From positions 372,001-436,000 of the forward strand of contig NZ_JAAMQM010000001.1 in NCBI RefSeq assembly GCF_013523055.1: a stretch of 64,000 nt of DNA, written 5' to 3'. Shown here in pieces: positions 26,265-41,415 of the stretch. A model generated the notes under the pieces. It did not search any database and was not told the DNA's origin. It saw only the letters and a program-made list of their open reading frames with translations. A program made the position numbers and the translations under genes. The stretch's first letter is position 1; each line of letters opens with the position of its first letter. The DNA comes from Pseudomonas capeferrum. GTDB lineage: Bacteria > Pseudomonadota > Gammaproteobacteria > Pseudomonadales > Pseudomonadaceae.

Positions 26265-26888
26265 TTATTCCTGGATGACGTCGGCGCCTTCCGGGATCTT
26301 GAACTGGAATTTGCTCGCCGGAATCGCCTCGTTGGCCTTCACCCCATTGAACAGGATATTGGTGCGCTGGCCAACGCCGTCGACCAGTTGCATATCGTTG
26401 ATCAGGCCACGGCGGAACGAGATGCGCAGCGAGTCGAACAAGGTGTCCTTGGTCTTGGGTTTCAAGGTGAAGTCCATGACTTCGCCCTGCTCCTTGGACA
26501 CGATATCGAAGCTCTGGCTGATCTTCGATACATCGCCCGACAGCAGCAACGCCGGCGTCTGGTTCAGGCGCACATCGAGCTTCTTGACCGTGGCCTGTTC
26601 GAGGTCCGGATCCCAGAGCGTGACTTTCTGGCCGTCGGACACTACTACCTGCTCCTGTGGAGCATCGGTGTGCCAATAGAACAGGCCTGGACGCTTGACC
26701 GACATCTGGCCGCTGGTCTCTTGCAGGCTGGTGCCGCTTGCATCCAGGGTCAACTGGGAGAATCGAGCGGTCAGGGTCTGCGACTTTTCCAGCAACTGGG
26801 TCAGGCGCGCCACGTCTTTATCATCGGCCTGGGCAGGCAGGATGGCCAGGGCCAGGGCAGAAACCAACAGCATGCGAATCGCGCGCAT
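26265..26888 (-). CDS. lolA: LolA, periplasmic lipoprotein carrier, 207 aa
   Basis: Shuttles outer-membrane lipoproteins from LolCDE to LolB across the periplasm. Signal peptide 1-20 or so ([20 protein letters not shown], cleavage after A-Q-A). The mature part shows the LolA pattern [40 protein letters not shown] and the C-terminal [19 protein letters not shown] 26888 behind CGAGGACTCCC is chosen; the frame is open to 26954 without signal-peptide logic. It follows ftsK by 62 bp, an order conserved in gammaproteobacteria. Confidence 0.95.
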   Translation of the reverse strand: MRAIRMLLVSALALAILPAQADDKDVARLTQLLEKSQTLTARFSQLTLDASGTSLQETSGQMSVKRPGLFYWHTDAPQEQVVVSDGQKVTLWDPDLEQATVKKLDVRLNQTPALLLSGDVSKISQSFDIVSKEQGEVMDFTLKPKTKDTLFDSLRISFRRGLINDMQLVDGVGQRTNILFNGVKANEAIPASKFQFKIPEGADVIQE

Positions 26889-26950
26889 GGGAGTCCTCGT
26901 TGAACAGTGAATGAACCGGGCGGCGCGTCGACCGCCCGGCAAGGTGATCA

Positions 26951-29422
26951 TCAATCGCGCGGGCCACCCGGCGCAATCACTTCCCGCGAACCGTTGGTGT
27001 TCATGGGCGTGACCACACCCGCCATTTCCATGGCCTCGATCATCCGCGCGGCACGGTTGTAGCCGATCTTCAGCTTGCGCTGCACCGCCGAGATGGAAGC
27101 ACGACGGCTCTCCAGCACGAATTGCACGGCCTCGTCGTACAGTGCGTCGGTTTCCGAATCATCGCCATCGCCACCGCCGCCACCGCCGCCTTCGAAGCCG
27201 CTACCGGCTTCCTCGACACCGTTGAGAATGTCGTCGTTGTAGTCCGGCGCGCCACGCATCTTCCAGGCCTCGACGACACGGTGAACCTCGTCGTCGGAAA
27301 CGAAGGCACCGTGTACCCGGATCGGCAGGCTGGTGCCCGGTGGCATGTACAGCATGTCGCCGTGGCCAAGCAATTGCTCGGCGCCGCCCTGGTCGATGAT
27401 GGTCCGCGAGTCGATCTTGCTCGACACCTGGAACGCCATGCGCGTCGGAATGTTGGCCTTGATCAGGCCGGTGATCACGTCGACCGACGGGCGCTGGGTC
27501 GCGAGGATCAGATGGATGCCCGCCGCCCGCGCCTTCTGGGCGATACGGGCGATCAACTCTTCGACCTTCTTGCCGACGATCATCATCATGTCGGCGAATT
27601 CGTCCACCACCACCACGATGGTCGGCAGGGTATTCAGCGTGGGCGGCACGTCATCCATGCTTTCACGGCGGAACAGTGGATCATGGATCACCTCTCCCGC
27701 CTCTTCGGCATCCTTGATCTTGCGGTTGAAGCCCGCCAGGTTCCGTACGCCCATCGCCGCCATGAGCTTGTAGCGCCGCTCCATCTCGGCAACACTCCAG
27801 CGCAGGGCGTTGGCGGCGTCCTTCATGTCCGTGACCACGGGGCACAGCAGGTGGGGAATGCCTTCGTAGATCGACAACTCGAGCATCTTCGGGTCGATCA
27901 TGATCAGTCGCGCGTCTTGCGGGCCGGACTTGAACAGGATCGACAGGATCATCGCGTTGACACCCACCGACTTGCCCGAGCCGGTGGTACCGGCCACCAA
28001 CAGGTGCGGCATCTTGGCCAGGTCGGTGATCACAGGCTTGCCGCCAATGTCATGACCCAGGGCGAGCGCGACCGGCGACTTGGCATCGTCGAACTGAGGC
28101 GAGGACAACACTTCGCTGAAGCGCACGATCTGCCGATTTTCGTTGGGGATCTCGATACCCACCGTGGTCTTGCCAGGGATCACCTCGACCACGCGCACGC
28201 TGGTCACCGCCAGGGAACGAGCGAGGTCCTTGGCCAGGTTGGCGATACGACTGACCTTGACGCCCGCGGCTGGCTGGATCTCGTAGCGAGTGATGACCGG
28301 GCCCGGATGGATCGAATCCACCGACACCTCGACGCCGAACTCCTTGAGCTTGATTTCCAGCAGGTTGCCGACACTGGCCAGGGACTCGGGCGAGTACTCG
28401 ATCTTCTTCTCTTCGGCCGGGTCGAGGATGGAAATGGGCGGCATGGTACCTTCCACGGCGCTGTCGACGAATACCGGGGCCGGCTTCTGCCTGACCACCT
28501 GAGCGACCGGTTCAGGAGCTTTGCTGGCCGGCGGCATGATCACGGGAGCGGCCTTCTGCTCGCGCTCGACCATGGGTTTGGCAAGCGTGGCAACGGGAGC
28601 TGGAACAGGAACAGGAACAGGAGCTGGAACAGCAGAAACGGGAGCGACGGAAGCCAGTACAGGCTCGACCATACGCTCGCGCGCCTTGGCCGGCTCGCGC
28701 TTTTCAGGCATCGCAGGCGCCCTGACCGGCTCGTCCACCTCACGCAACTGCGCCACCAGGCGCTTGCGCTCGTTGCGGGCCTCCCACCAGCGATTGGCCG
28801 CGCCCTGCACCCACTCGAACAGGTCGAGGGTAATCTTGCCGGTCAGGTCCATCACCTTGAACCAGGACAGGTCGGTGAACACCGTCAGGCCGAACAGGAA
28901 CAGGGCAATGAACATCAGGGTACTGCCCTGCACGTTCAGCATGCTGCGCGCCAGGTCCCCGAGGCTTTCGCCCAGGGCACCGCCCGCCGAGAACGGCAGG
29001 CTCGCCGAGGGATGGAAGTGGATGTGCGCCAGCGCCGCGCCCGACAGCACCAGGAACACCAAGCCGATCAGGCGCCAGGAGAACAGCCAGCCGCTCCACT
29101 GCCAGGGCTGGTGGCGCTCGCGGAAAATCTGCCAGGTCTTGATGGCCAGCAGCAATGGGAAGATGTAGGCGAAGTAACCCAGCACCATGAACAGGATGTC
29201 GGCGAAATAGGCGCCGGCGCGGCCAGCGGCGTTCTGCACCTGGTCCACGTTGCTGGTGTGGGTGAAGCCCGGATCGGCCGTGTCGTAGGTCAGCAGCGCC
29301 ATCCAGAGGTACAGGCACAGGGCGCCGACGGCGATCAGTGCGCCTTCCTTGAGGCGGTAATGCAGATGCTGGCGCCACAGCGGCACGGGCAGGGGTGGCG
29401 GGGTTGCGGTGGATTTCTTCAA
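26951..29422 (-). CDS. ftsK: FtsK DNA translocase of cell division, 823 aa
   Basis: Septal motor that pumps chromosome ends apart and activates XerCD at dif. Four hydrophobic segments lie within residues 25-185, then a Pro/Val/Ala-rich linker of about 235-320 (short compared with E. coli FtsK), then the RecA-like motor with Walker A GTTGSGKS (478-485) and Walker B region [20 protein letters not shown], a Gly-rich spacer (GGGGGGG near 760) and the C-terminal gamma winged-helix domain that reads KOPS ([20 protein letters not shown]). First gene of the minus-strand run. Confidence 0.97.
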   Translation of the reverse strand: MKKSTATPPPLPVPLWRQHLHYRLKEGALIAVGALCLYLWMALLTYDTADPGFTHTSNVDQVQNAAGRAGAYFADILFMVLGYFAYIFPLLLAIKTWQIFRERHQPWQWSGWLFSWRLIGLVFLVLSGAALAHIHFHPSASLPFSAGGALGESLGDLARSMLNVQGSTLMFIALFLFGLTVFTDLSWFKVMDLTGKITLDLFEWVQGAANRWWEARNERKRLVAQLREVDEPVRAPAMPEKREPAKARERMVEPVLASVAPVSAVPAPVPVPVPAPVATLAKPMVEREQKAAPVIMPPASKAPEPVAQVVRQKPAPVFVDSAVEGTMPPISILDPAEEKKIEYSPESLASVGNLLEIKLKEFGVEVSVDSIHPGPVITRYEIQPAAGVKVSRIANLAKDLARSLAVTSVRVVEVIPGKTTVGIEIPNENRQIVRFSEVLSSPQFDDAKSPVALALGHDIGGKPVITDLAKMPHLLVAGTTGSGKSVGVNAMILSILFKSGPQDARLIMIDPKMLELSIYEGIPHLLCPVVTDMKDAANALRWSVAEMERRYKLMAAMGVRNLAGFNRKIKDAEEAGEVIHDPLFRRESMDDVPPTLNTLPTIVVVVDEFADMMMIVGKKVEELIARIAQKARAAGIHLILATQRPSVDVITGLIKANIPTRMAFQVSSKIDSRTIIDQGGAEQLLGHGDMLYMPPGTSLPIRVHGAFVSDDEVHRVVEAWKMRGAPDYNDDILNGVEEAGSGFEGGGGGGGDGDDSETDALYDEAVQFVLESRRASISAVQRKLKIGYNRAARMIEAMEMAGVVTPMNTNGSREVIAPGGPRD

Positions 29423-29788
29423 AACGCGTCTATTCCTGCGCTTGCTGCGCGTCCACGAGTGATCGACCCAGGTGACCAGTCAATGAATCACTACTTTTAA
29501 CATTAGTGCCCGTTGCCGCCATGGCGATACGCCCACGGGACGAAAACGGGGTAAAGAAGCAATAGGGTGCAATTTGAGCATGCATTTTCTTTCGTGACAA
29601 AGGCTTATGCTGTGTTTTTGCACAGGTATGACAGCAGGAGGGCTGCCAAGTTGCGCTTCGGCAGACGCCGACCGGCACTCGCGGCTCGTGTCTGCGCGGC
29701 CGCGCGGGGTTTTCGCGCATGCCAGCATTTGACCTTCCTCGCCGGCCAAGCCATCCTGAAGCTCTCCCCTCCCCCGCCGCGAAAAACG
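29423..29788. other. Intergenic region between ftsK and aat
   Basis: About 366 bp holding the divergent starts of ftsK (minus) and aat (plus). No gene was seen. In P. aeruginosa PAO1 a thioredoxin reductase gene (trxB) lies in this position; no trxB motif such as GSGPAG or CATC is visible here in any frame. TATGCT at 29606-29611 is a possible -10 element but lacks a good -35. Confidence 0.6.
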
Positions 29789-30469
29789 ATGCTGACCTGG
29801 TTGAGCCGCGACTCCTTGACATTCCCTCCACTGGAAAAGGCCTTGCATGAACCCAACGGCCTGCTCGCCGTGGGCGGCGACCTTGGCCCCGACCGCCTGG
29901 TGCAGGCCTATCGGCATGGCTGCTTCCCTTGGTATCAGGATGGACAGCCGATCCTGTGGTGGGCACCCGACCCGCGCACGGTGCTGTTCCCCGAAGAGCT
30001 GCACCAGTCTCGCTCGCTGGCCAAGTTGCGACGCCAGGGCCGCTATCAGGTCAGCTTCGACACCGACTTCCCGGCCGTGATCGCCGCCTGCGCCGCGCCG
30101 CGGGGCTATGCCGACGGCACCTGGATCACCGACAAGATGCAGGCTGCCTACTGCGAACTGCACCGACGCGGCATCGCGCACTCGGTCGAGGTCCGCCAGG
30201 CGGGCGAACTGGTGGGCGGGCTGTATGGCCTGGCCATGGGTCGCCTGTTCTTCGGCGAATCCATGTTCAGTCGCGCGGACAACGCCTCAAAGGTCGGCTT
30301 CGTGACCCTGGTGGAATACCTGCGCGATGCCGGCTTCGTGCTCATCGACTGCCAGATGCCGACCGAGCACCTGCACAGCTTCGGTGCCCGCCCCATCAGC
30401 CGGGCCAGCTTTACCGGCTATCTGGCTCGTTATCTCGACGCGCCCAGCAACGCCAACTGGGTTCGCTAG
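29789..30469 (+). CDS. aat: Aat, leucyl/phenylalanyl-tRNA-protein transferase, 226 aa
   Basis: Adds Leu or Phe to proteins with N-terminal Lys or Arg, marking them for ClpS-ClpAP. Recognised from [40 protein letters not shown] and the catalytic-core signatures [18 protein letters not shown] and [20 protein letters not shown] 29789 ([10 protein letters not shown]) is the family start, although the ribosome binding site is weak; the frame is open to 29567. The next gene (bpt) follows 56 bp later. clpS and clpA lie 1.4-4 kb downstream. Confidence 0.96.
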   Translation: MLTWLSRDSLTFPPLEKALHEPNGLLAVGGDLGPDRLVQAYRHGCFPWYQDGQPILWWAPDPRTVLFPEELHQSRSLAKLRRQGRYQVSFDTDFPAVIAACAAPRGYADGTWITDKMQAAYCELHRRGIAHSVEVRQAGELVGGLYGLAMGRLFFGESMFSRADNASKVGFVTLVEYLRDAGFVLIDCQMPTEHLHSFGARPISRASFTGYLARYLDAPSNANWVR

Positions 30470-30525
30470 GCGAGTTTCACCGAGGTGGCTTACACTTAAG
30501 GCAAAGTCTTGCCGAGGGGTTGATC

Positions 30526-31233
30526 ATGACAGAGCTGGCGCGGTTGAAGTTCTATGCCACTCAGCCCCATTCGTGCAGCTACCTGCCCGAGGAGCAGGCC
30601 ACTACCCTGTTCCTCGATCCCAGCCAGCCGATGGACGTGCATGTCTACGCCGATCTTTCGGAGATGGGCTTTCGTCGCAGCGGCGACCACCTCTACCGGC
30701 CACATTGCCAACAGTGCAATGCCTGCGTCCCGGCGCGCATCCCGGTCGCGCGCTTCATTCCCAACCGCCAGCAGCGCCGCATCCTCAAGCGCAATGCCGA
30801 CCTCACCGTCGTTGCCGCTCGGCCCGCCTTCCGGGAAGAGTACTTCGACCTGTACCGGCGCTACATCGAGCAACGCCACGCGGACGGCGACATGTACCCG
30901 CCCAGCCGCGACCAGTTCTCTACCTTCCTGGTCCGCGACCTGCCGTTCAGCTGGTTCTACGAGTTTCGTCTGGAGGGACGGCTGCTCGCCGTGGCCGTCT
31001 GCGACCTGCTGCCCAATGGCCTTTCGGCGGTCTACACCTTCTATGAACCGCAAGAGGAGCGCCGCAGCCTCGGACGCTTCGCCATCCTCTGGCAGATCAC
31101 CCAGGCGTTGCGCCAGGACCTCGAAGCCGTGTACCTCGGCTACTGGATCAAGAACTGCAAGAAGATGAACTACAAGACCCAGTATCGCCCCATCGAACTG
31201 CTGGTCAATCAGCGCTGGGTATCCCTCAACTGA
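30526..31233 (+). CDS. bpt: Bpt/Ate-type aminoacyl-tRNA-protein transferase, 235 aa
   Basis: Homologue of eukaryotic Ate1; bacterial members (Bpt) attach Leu to N-terminal Asp or Glu. N-terminal cysteines at 17, 61, 64 and 67 (PHSCSYL and [12 protein letters not shown]) match the conserved cysteine set of the family; [20 protein letters not shown] and the end region [20 protein letters not shown] are signatures. Sequence databases often name it arginyltransferase, but in gammaproteobacteria leucyl transfer is the documented activity (established for Vibrio). Between aat and infA. Confidence 0.94.
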   Translation: MTELARLKFYATQPHSCSYLPEEQATTLFLDPSQPMDVHVYADLSEMGFRRSGDHLYRPHCQQCNACVPARIPVARFIPNRQQRRILKRNADLTVVAARPAFREEYFDLYRRYIEQRHADGDMYPPSRDQFSTFLVRDLPFSWFYEFRLEGRLLAVAVCDLLPNGLSAVYTFYEPQEERRSLGRFAILWQITQALRQDLEAVYLGYWIKNCKKMNYKTQYRPIELLVNQRWVSLN

Positions 31234-31238
31234 AAGCA

Positions 31239-31268
31239 TTGGCTTGAACCGCAGTTTTCGGGCATAAT
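31239..31268 (+). promoter_or_regulatory. Promoter candidate of infA
   Basis: TTGGCT (31239-31244) and CATAAT (31263-31268) with an 18-bp spacer, 70 bases before the infA ATG. Confidence 0.45.
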
Positions 31269-31337
31269 CCACGCCACTTTTTTGCCCGGTGCGCTGATGT
31301 GTCGGGCCAGTCTTTTGGTCACCGAGGGTTACACTGC

Positions 31338-31556
31338 ATGTCGAAAGAAGACAGCTTCGAAATGGAAGGCACTGTCGTCGACACCCTGCCCAACACCATG
31401 TTTCGCGTGGAGTTGGAAAACGGGCACGTCGTTACCGCGCATATCTCCGGAAAGATGCGCAAGAACTACATCCGTATTCTCACTGGCGACAAGGTCCGCG
31501 TCGAGCTGACGCCATACGACCTGAGCAAGGGCCGTATCACCTACCGCGCTCGTTAA
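31338..31556 (+). CDS. infA: Translation initiation factor IF-1, 72 aa
   Basis: OB-fold protein that occupies the ribosomal A site during initiation. The sequence ([20 protein letters not shown], then [20 protein letters not shown] and [20 protein letters not shown]) is near-invariant in bacteria and of exact family length. The ATG at 31338 follows GAGGGTTACACTGC. Followed by a strong bidirectional terminator shared with clpA. Confidence 0.99.
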
Positions 31557-31566
31557 GTCCAGTCAT

Positions 31567-31599
31567 GAAAAAGCCCGGCCAAATGCGCCGGGCTTTTTC
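31567..31599. terminator. Bidirectional terminator between infA and clpA
   Basis: AAAAAGCCCGGC and GCCGGGCTTTTT arms form a 12-bp stem with A and T runs on either side, serving infA (plus) and clpA (minus). Confidence 0.92.
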
Positions 31600-31644
31600 A
31601 TATGTCTTGAAAGAGCGGCGCACCCGCCAGGGCGCGCCGCTGGC

Positions 31645-33915
31645 TTACGCCACTTCCGCGGTGGTCTCGAAGTCGAACACCAGTTCGCCATCGCGCAGAT
31701 CGACGTGCACCAGGCCGCCATGATCGGCCAGCTCCCCGAACAGAATTTCTTCGGCCAACGGCCGCTTGATCTTGTCCTGGATAAGCCGCGCCATCGGCCG
31801 CGCACCCATTTGCGCATCGTAGCCACTGGTACCCAGCCAGTTGCGTGCCGCGTCACTGACCTCCAACTGCACACGCTTGTCTTCCAACTGCGCCTGCAGC
31901 TCCGTGAGGAACTTGTCGACCACGCTCTTGATGACTTCGTGGCTGAGGCGGCCAAACTGGATGATGGTGTCCAGGCGGTTGCGGAACTCCGGCGTGAAGC
32001 TCTTGCGAATCACCTCCATGGCATCCGACGAGTGGTCCTGATGAGTGAAGCCGATCGAGGCCCGCGCGGCGGTTTCGGCACCGGCGTTGGTGGTCATGAT
32101 CAGGATCACGTTACGGAAGTCAGCCTTGCGCCCGTTGTTGTCGGTCAGGGTACCGTGGTCCATGACCTGCAAGAGCAGGTTGAAGACTTCCGGATGAGCC
32201 TTTTCGATCTCATCGAGCAGCAATACGCAGTGCGGCTGCTTGGTGATGGCCTCGGTCAACAGACCGCCTTGGTCGAAACCGACATAGCCAGGCGGCGCGC
32301 CGATCAAGCGGGACACGGTATGACGCTCCATGTACTCTGACATGTCGAAGCGCACCAACTCGACGCCCAAGGCCTTGGCCAACTGCCGCGCAACCTCGGT
32401 CTTGCCCACCCCGGTCGGGCCGGAGAACAGGAAGGAACCGACAGGCTTGTCCGGCGCCTTCAGGCCCGCACGCGACAGCTTGATGGCTGTCGACAGCGAA
32501 TCGATGGCGGGATCCTGACCGAAGACGGTGAGTTTCAGATCACGTTCCAGGTTACGCAGCAGCTCCTTGTCCGAGCTCGAGACGTGCTTCGGCGGAATAC
32601 GCGCGATCTTGGCGACGATATCCTCGACCTGAGCCACTTCGATGCGCTTGACGCGATTCCCTTCCGGCTGCAGGCGCTGGTAGGCGCCCGCCTCGTCGAT
32701 CACGTCGATGGCCTTGTCCGGCATATGCCGATCATTGATGTAGCGCGCGGCCAGCTCGGCGGCGGCGCGCAGGGCCTCGTCGCTGTATTCGATGTGGTGA
32801 TGTGACTCGAATCGTCCTTTCAGACCGCGCAGGATACTCACGGTGTCTTCCACCGAAGGCTCGCTGACATCGACCTTCTGGAAACGCCGCGCCAAGGCTC
32901 GGTCCTTCTCGAAGATGCCGCGGAACTCCTGGAAGGTGGTCGAACCGATGCAACGAATATCACCCGAAGACAGCAACGGCTTGAGCAGGTTGGACGCATC
33001 CATCACCCCACCCGAGGCCGCGCCGGCACCGATGATGGTGTGGATCTCGTCGATGAACAGGATCGCCTGGGGACGCTTGCGCAACTCGCCAAGCAACGCC
33101 TTGAAGCGTTTCTCAAAGTCGCCGCGATACTTGGTGCCCGCCAGCAGCGCACCCAGATCGAGGGAGTAGACCACGCTCTGGGACAGCAGATCCGGTACCT
33201 GCCCGTCGACGATGCGCTTGGCCAGGCCCTCGGCGATGGCCGTCTTGCCCACCCCCGCCTCACCGACCAGCAAGGGGTTGTTCTTGCGCCGGCGCGCCAG
33301 GATCTGGGCGACGCGCTCGACTTCAAGCTCGCGCCCCACGAGTGGGTCGATACGCCCCAGGCGGGCCAGTTCGTTCAGGTTGCTGGCATAGGCATCCAGC
33401 GGATTGCTCGAGGAAGCGGCTTCGCCACCCTCCTCGTCCTGCATGTCCTGCTCGCCATCGGACTGCGGACCGTGACCCGGCACCTTGGAAATGCCGTGGG
33501 CGATGTAGTTGACCACATCGATGCGCGCCACGCTTTGCTGCTTGAGCAGGAATACCGCCTGGCTCTCCTGCTCGCTGAAGATCGCCACCAGTACGTTGGC
33601 GCCGGTCACTTCACGCTTGCCCGAACTTTGCACATGGAAAACGGCGCGCTGCAATACGCGCTGGAAACCCAGTGTCGGCTGGGTTTCGCGATCCTCGTCA
33701 TGGACCGGGATCAATGGCGTGGTGGAGTCGATGAACTCCTGCAGGTCATGCTTGAGCTTATCGAGATTGGCGCCACAGGCGCGCAGAACGGTTGCAGCCG
33801 CCTCATTGTCAAGGAGTGCCAGGAGCAGATGCTCGACGGTCATGAACTCATGACGCTTCGAGCGGGCCTCCTTGAAGGCCAGATTGAGGGTGACTTCGAG
33901 CTCGCGGTTTAACAT
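31645..33915 (-). CDS. clpA: ClpA, ATPase subunit of ClpAP protease, 756 aa
   Basis: Unfoldase that feeds ClpP. N-domain (1-145) with two Clp repeats starting [20 protein letters not shown]; first AAA+ module with Walker [16 protein letters not shown] and Walker [20 protein letters not shown]; second AAA+ module with [17 protein letters not shown] and [20 protein letters not shown], and the IGL-type ClpP docking region near [12 protein letters not shown]. The linker (150-175) is acidic. Upstream of it on the same strand is clpS, 30 bp away. Confidence 0.97.
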   Translation of the reverse strand: MLNRELEVTLNLAFKEARSKRHEFMTVEHLLLALLDNEAAATVLRACGANLDKLKHDLQEFIDSTTPLIPVHDEDRETQPTLGFQRVLQRAVFHVQSSGKREVTGANVLVAIFSEQESQAVFLLKQQSVARIDVVNYIAHGISKVPGHGPQSDGEQDMQDEEGGEAASSSNPLDAYASNLNELARLGRIDPLVGRELEVERVAQILARRRKNNPLLVGEAGVGKTAIAEGLAKRIVDGQVPDLLSQSVVYSLDLGALLAGTKYRGDFEKRFKALLGELRKRPQAILFIDEIHTIIGAGAASGGVMDASNLLKPLLSSGDIRCIGSTTFQEFRGIFEKDRALARRFQKVDVSEPSVEDTVSILRGLKGRFESHHHIEYSDEALRAAAELAARYINDRHMPDKAIDVIDEAGAYQRLQPEGNRVKRIEVAQVEDIVAKIARIPPKHVSSSDKELLRNLERDLKLTVFGQDPAIDSLSTAIKLSRAGLKAPDKPVGSFLFSGPTGVGKTEVARQLAKALGVELVRFDMSEYMERHTVSRLIGAPPGYVGFDQGGLLTEAITKQPHCVLLLDEIEKAHPEVFNLLLQVMDHGTLTDNNGRKADFRNVILIMTTNAGAETAARASIGFTHQDHSSDAMEVIRKSFTPEFRNRLDTIIQFGRLSHEVIKSVVDKFLTELQAQLEDKRVQLEVSDAARNWLGTSGYDAQMGARPMARLIQDKIKRPLAEEILFGELADHGGLVHVDLRDGELVFDFETTAEVA

Positions 33916-33945
33916 AGCTTCACCTCATACCCAAGTGGTCGGCGA

Positions 33946-34308
33946 TTAACCGTCCTTCTCGATTTCACAGAGTAGCGGATGCTGGCTTTCCCTAGCGTAT
34001 TGATTGACCTGCATGGCCTTTGTCTCGGCAATGTCGCGGGTAAACAATCCGCATACGGCCCGTCCCTCGGTATGGACGGTCAGCATGATCTTGGTCGCCA
34101 GCTCGCGGTTCAGATTGAAGAACGTCTCGAGCACTTCGACGACGAAATCCATTGGTGTGTAGTCATCGTTGAACAAAACCACCTTGTACATCGGCGGCGC
34201 CTGCAGGATCGGTTTGGCTTCCTGCACGGCCAGACCGGAACTGTCGTCCTCATGCGACTGCGGAGGATCCTGATTGAATGTTAGTCGAATCTGGCTGTGT
34301 GCATGCAT
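33946..34308 (-). CDS. clpS: ClpS, N-degron adaptor of ClpA, 120 aa
   Basis: Binds N-terminal Leu, Phe, Tyr or Trp and hands substrates to ClpA. The flexible N-terminal extension (1-35) is followed by the core [20 protein letters not shown] (39-58, with the N-D-D of the N-degron pocket) and [20 protein letters not shown]. The C terminus is [12 protein letters not shown]. Normal length. clpS-clpA is a two-gene operon divergent from cspD. Confidence 0.97.
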   Translation of the reverse strand: MHAHSQIRLTFNQDPPQSHEDDSSGLAVQEAKPILQAPPMYKVVLFNDDYTPMDFVVEVLETFFNLNRELATKIMLTVHTEGRAVCGLFTRDIAETKAMQVNQYARESQHPLLCEIEKDG

Positions 34309-34388
34309 GGAAAGAAATTCATCATATCGACAGGTTAAGGTTGTGGGTTGCCTGCGAAACGGGCCGTCGAAGCAGCCGCCGCATGACC

Positions 34389-34416
34389 TTGACTATCGGC
34401 TAAACGGTGTTACAAC
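34389..34416 (+). promoter_or_regulatory. Promoter candidate of cspD
   Basis: TTGACT (34389-34394), 16-bp spacer and TACAAC (34411-34416) lie 120 bases before cspD in the clpS-cspD divergent region, leaving a leader of about 110 nt, as is usual for csp genes. Confidence 0.4.
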
Positions 34417-34536
34417 CAATAAGAACCCACCGTGGGCGATAAAGATCCGCGCAGTCAACCAGATTTTTTCGCAGGTTCATTGCGGATGACGTTGATGATA
34501 CTCCAGTGATGGAGTCCTTTGCAGAGGGACATAAGG

Positions 34537-34791
34537 ATGGCAAGCGGTAAAGTCAAGTGGTTCAACAATGCCAAGGGCTACGGATTCATCAATGAGGACG
34601 GCAAGACCGAAGACCTCTTCGCCCACTACTCGGCCATCAAGATGGACGGCTACAAGACGCTCAAGGCGGGGCAGCCGGTAACGTTCGAGATCATCCAAGG
34701 GCCCAAGGGGCTGCATGCGGTGAATATCGCCAGCGCCATCGAAAAGTCATCAGCCGAGGCGACACCGGCCAGCAGGACGGTCGAGGCTTGA
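34537..34791 (+). CDS. cspD: CspD-like cold-shock domain protein, 84 aa
   Basis: Single-stranded nucleic-acid-binding OB-fold protein; CspD in E. coli inhibits replication in stationary phase. MASGKVKWFNNAKGYGFINE contains RNP1 (KGYGFI) and DLFAHYSAI is RNP2. An Ala/Ser/Thr tail (70-84) extends beyond the 67-residue core, as in CspD. Start ATG 34537 behind AGAGGGACATAAGG. The neighbouring clpS-clpA order matches P. aeruginosa and E. coli. Confidence 0.93.
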   Translation: MASGKVKWFNNAKGYGFINEDGKTEDLFAHYSAIKMDGYKTLKAGQPVTFEIIQGPKGLHAVNIASAIEKSSAEATPASRTVEA

Positions 34792-34819
34792 CACGCCGCG
34801 TCGCCGCTGCCGAAAGACA

Positions 34820-34855
34820 AAGGCCGTCCAAGGCTGCTCGCGCTTGGTCGGCCTT
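34820..34855 (+). terminator. Hairpin after cspD
   Basis: AAGGCCGTCCAAG pairs with CTTGGTCGGCCTT with a single mismatch around a ten-base loop, 29 bases after the stop. No T tract follows. Confidence 0.5.
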
Positions 34856-34938
34856 GCCCAACATAGGCTCAGTTAAGGCCAATGGGGCTGCTTCGCACCC
34901 CTTCTTTGGTCTTAGAAACGGGCCGATATCGCTCAGCC

Positions 34939-34969
34939 TTGCTGATTACGACCAAGGGTTTGATATACT
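34939..34969 (+). promoter_or_regulatory. Promoter candidate of idh
   Basis: TTGCTG (34939-34944) and TATACT (34964-34969) are separated by 19 bp, slightly long; the -10 is close to consensus. The leader to the idh start would be about 240 nt. Confidence 0.4.
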
Positions 34970-35078
34970 CCTGCGCTGACTGTAAGGTCACCGGGGCGAA
35001 CCTGCTGGAAAACCGGATCGCCCTGCGGCCGCGACCGGCCACGAAAGTCTGGGCTGTTACCGCAGTCCAGCCGCTTGA

Positions 35079-37439
<2,361 letters not shown>

Positions 37440-37454
37440 GGTTCGCTTTAGGTA

Positions 37455-37491
37455 ACGCACGAGCCCCGGCCACGCACCGGGGCTCGTGCGT
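37455..37491 (+). terminator. Strong terminator after idh
   Basis: A perfect 15-bp stem, ACGCACGAGCCCCGG with CCGGGGCTCGTGCGT, around a seven-base loop and followed by TTT, 15 bases after the idh stop. Confidence 0.9.
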
Positions 37492-37545
37492 TTTCATGAC
37501 CCAAGAAATCTTCCGACAGGATCACGGACACTCAAGGAGCCGAAC

Positions 37546-37986
37546 ATGACCTGGCAACCTCACATCACCGTCGCCACCATCGTCGAAGACCAGGGCCGCT
37601 TTCTCATGGTCGAGGAATTCAAGGCTGGCCGACATGTATTCAACCAGCCGGCCGGGCACCTGGAGCCTGACGAGACCCTGGCACAGGCCGCCCTGCGCGA
37701 AACCCTCGAGGAGACCGCTTGGGAGGTCGAGTTGACCGGCCTGGTAGGCATCTATCTGTACACCGCGCCGAGCAACGGCGTGACCTACCAGCGCATCTGC
37801 TTCGCCGCTCGCCCGGTGCGTCACCATACCGATCTCGCGCTCGACAGCGATATCGTCCGTGCGCTCTGGCTGACTCGCGAGCAATTGTTCGTCGACCCCT
37901 CGCGCTGGCGTAGCGAACTGGTGCCACGCTGCATCGACGATTATCTCGCGGGCCCGTTGCACAGCCTCGAGCTTCTACGTGATTGA
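37546..37986 (+). CDS. nudJ: NudJ-type Nudix phosphatase, 146 aa
   Basis: Nudix hydrolase acting on (di)phosphates such as thiamine pyrophosphate and HMP-PP in E. coli NudJ. The Nudix box GHLEPDETLAQAALRETLEE (followed by TAWEV) is complete except that the usual Gly after E-E-x is Ala. The protein begins MTWQPHITVATIVEDQGRFL and contains FNQPAGHLEPDE, diagnostic of NudJ. SD CAAGGAGCCGAAC. It precedes mnmA by 69 bp, an order also found in E. coli. Confidence 0.93.
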   Translation: MTWQPHITVATIVEDQGRFLMVEEFKAGRHVFNQPAGHLEPDETLAQAALRETLEETAWEVELTGLVGIYLYTAPSNGVTYQRICFAARPVRHHTDLALDSDIVRALWLTREQLFVDPSRWRSELVPRCIDDYLAGPLHSLELLRD

Positions 37987-38055
37987 CAGGCACTTAGCCT
38001 TCAACCGCCCGGCCTGATAGAATCGGCCCTTTCCCCCAGATACACACCGGTAGCC

Positions 38056-39176
38056 ATGTCCAGCCCAGCACTCCATGATCCTGCAAAGACCCGCGTCATC
38101 GTCGGCATGTCCGGCGGCGTGGATTCTTCCGTTTCCGCCCTCCTGCTCATGGAGCAGGGCTACCAGGTGGAAGGCTTGTTCATGAAGAACTGGGAAGAAG
38201 ACGACGGCACCGAATACTGCACCGCGCGCGAAGACCTGGCCGACGCCCAGGCCGTGTGCGACCGCATCGGCATCACCCTGCACACGGCCAACTTCGCCGC
38301 CGAATACTGGGACAACGTCTTCGAACATTTCCTGGAAGAGTACAAGGCCGGCCGCACGCCGAACCCGGACATCCTCTGCAACCGTGAAATCAAGTTCAAG
38401 GCCTTCCTCGACTACGCCCTGTCGCTGGGCGCCGACCTCATCGCCACCGGCCACTACGTCCGTCGCCGCGACCGCGAGGGTCGCACCGAACTGCTCAAGG
38501 GACTGGATCCGAACAAGGACCAGAGCTATTTCCTCCATGCGGTCGGCGGCAAGGAAATCGCCCGCACCTTGTTCCCGGTCGGCGAACTGGAAAAACCCGA
38601 AGTGCGCGCCATCGCCGAGATGCACGGCCTGGCCACGGCCAAGAAAAAGGACTCGACCGGCATCTGCTTCATCGGCGAACGCCGCTTCAGCGATTTCCTC
38701 AAGCAGTACCTGCCCGCCCAGCCCGGCGAGATCCAGACCACCGATGGCGAAGTGATCGGCCGCCACCACGGCTTGATGTACCACACCATCGGTCAGCGCC
38801 AGGGCCTGGGAATCGGCGGCCTGAAGGATGCGGGCGACGAACCGTGGTATGTGCTGGAAAAAGACCTTGCGCGCAACGTCCTGGTGGTCGGACAAGGCAA
38901 CGAGCATCCCTGGCTGTTCGCGCGCGCGCTGCTGGCCTCCGAAATCTACTGGGTCAACCCGGTCGATCTGTCCGCGCCGTGCCGCCTCACCGCCAAGGTG
39001 CGCTACCGCCAGAGCGACCAAGGCTGCACGCTGGAGCGCACCGCCGAGGGCTACCGCGCCGTGTTCGATGAGCCGCAGCGAGCGGTCACCCCAGGCCAGT
39101 CGGTGGTTTTCTATGACGGCGAGGTCTGCCTGGGCGGCGGCGTGATCGAGATCGCCGAGCCCTGGAGCCCGCGCCA

Positions 39177-39180
<4 letters not shown>
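38056..39180 (+). CDS. mnmA: MnmA, tRNA-specific 2-thiouridylase, 374 aa
   Basis: Adenylates U34 of tRNA-Glu, -Gln and -Lys and inserts sulfur supplied by TusE. PP-loop [20 protein letters not shown] (17-36), catalytic cysteines C108 (in [12 protein letters not shown]) and C204 (in [12 protein letters not shown]), and the C-terminal beta-barrel with [20 protein letters not shown]. Length is typical. Its stop overlaps hflD by four bases. The sulfur-relay genes tusDCBE are at 18-20 kb of this window. Confidence 0.97.
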
Positions 39181-41334
<2,154 letters not shown>

Positions 41335-41350
41335 TCGATGCCCTGCGTAT

Positions 41351-41376
41351 AACGCCCGGCCGAGCCGGGCGTTTTT
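41351..41376 (+). terminator. Rho-independent terminator after purB
   Basis: ACGCCCGGC-CGA-GCCGGGCGT followed by TTTT, 17 bases after the stop. Confidence 0.92.
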
Positions 41377-41415
41377 ATTCCCGGATGAAAACTACGTTTT
41401 TTCAATAGGTTGAAC

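Noticed and set aside
27122..29500. 792-codon open frame antisense to ftsK
   Set aside because: His/Arg/Gln-rich translation typical of the antisense frame of a GC-rich gene; ftsK on the other strand has all its motifs.
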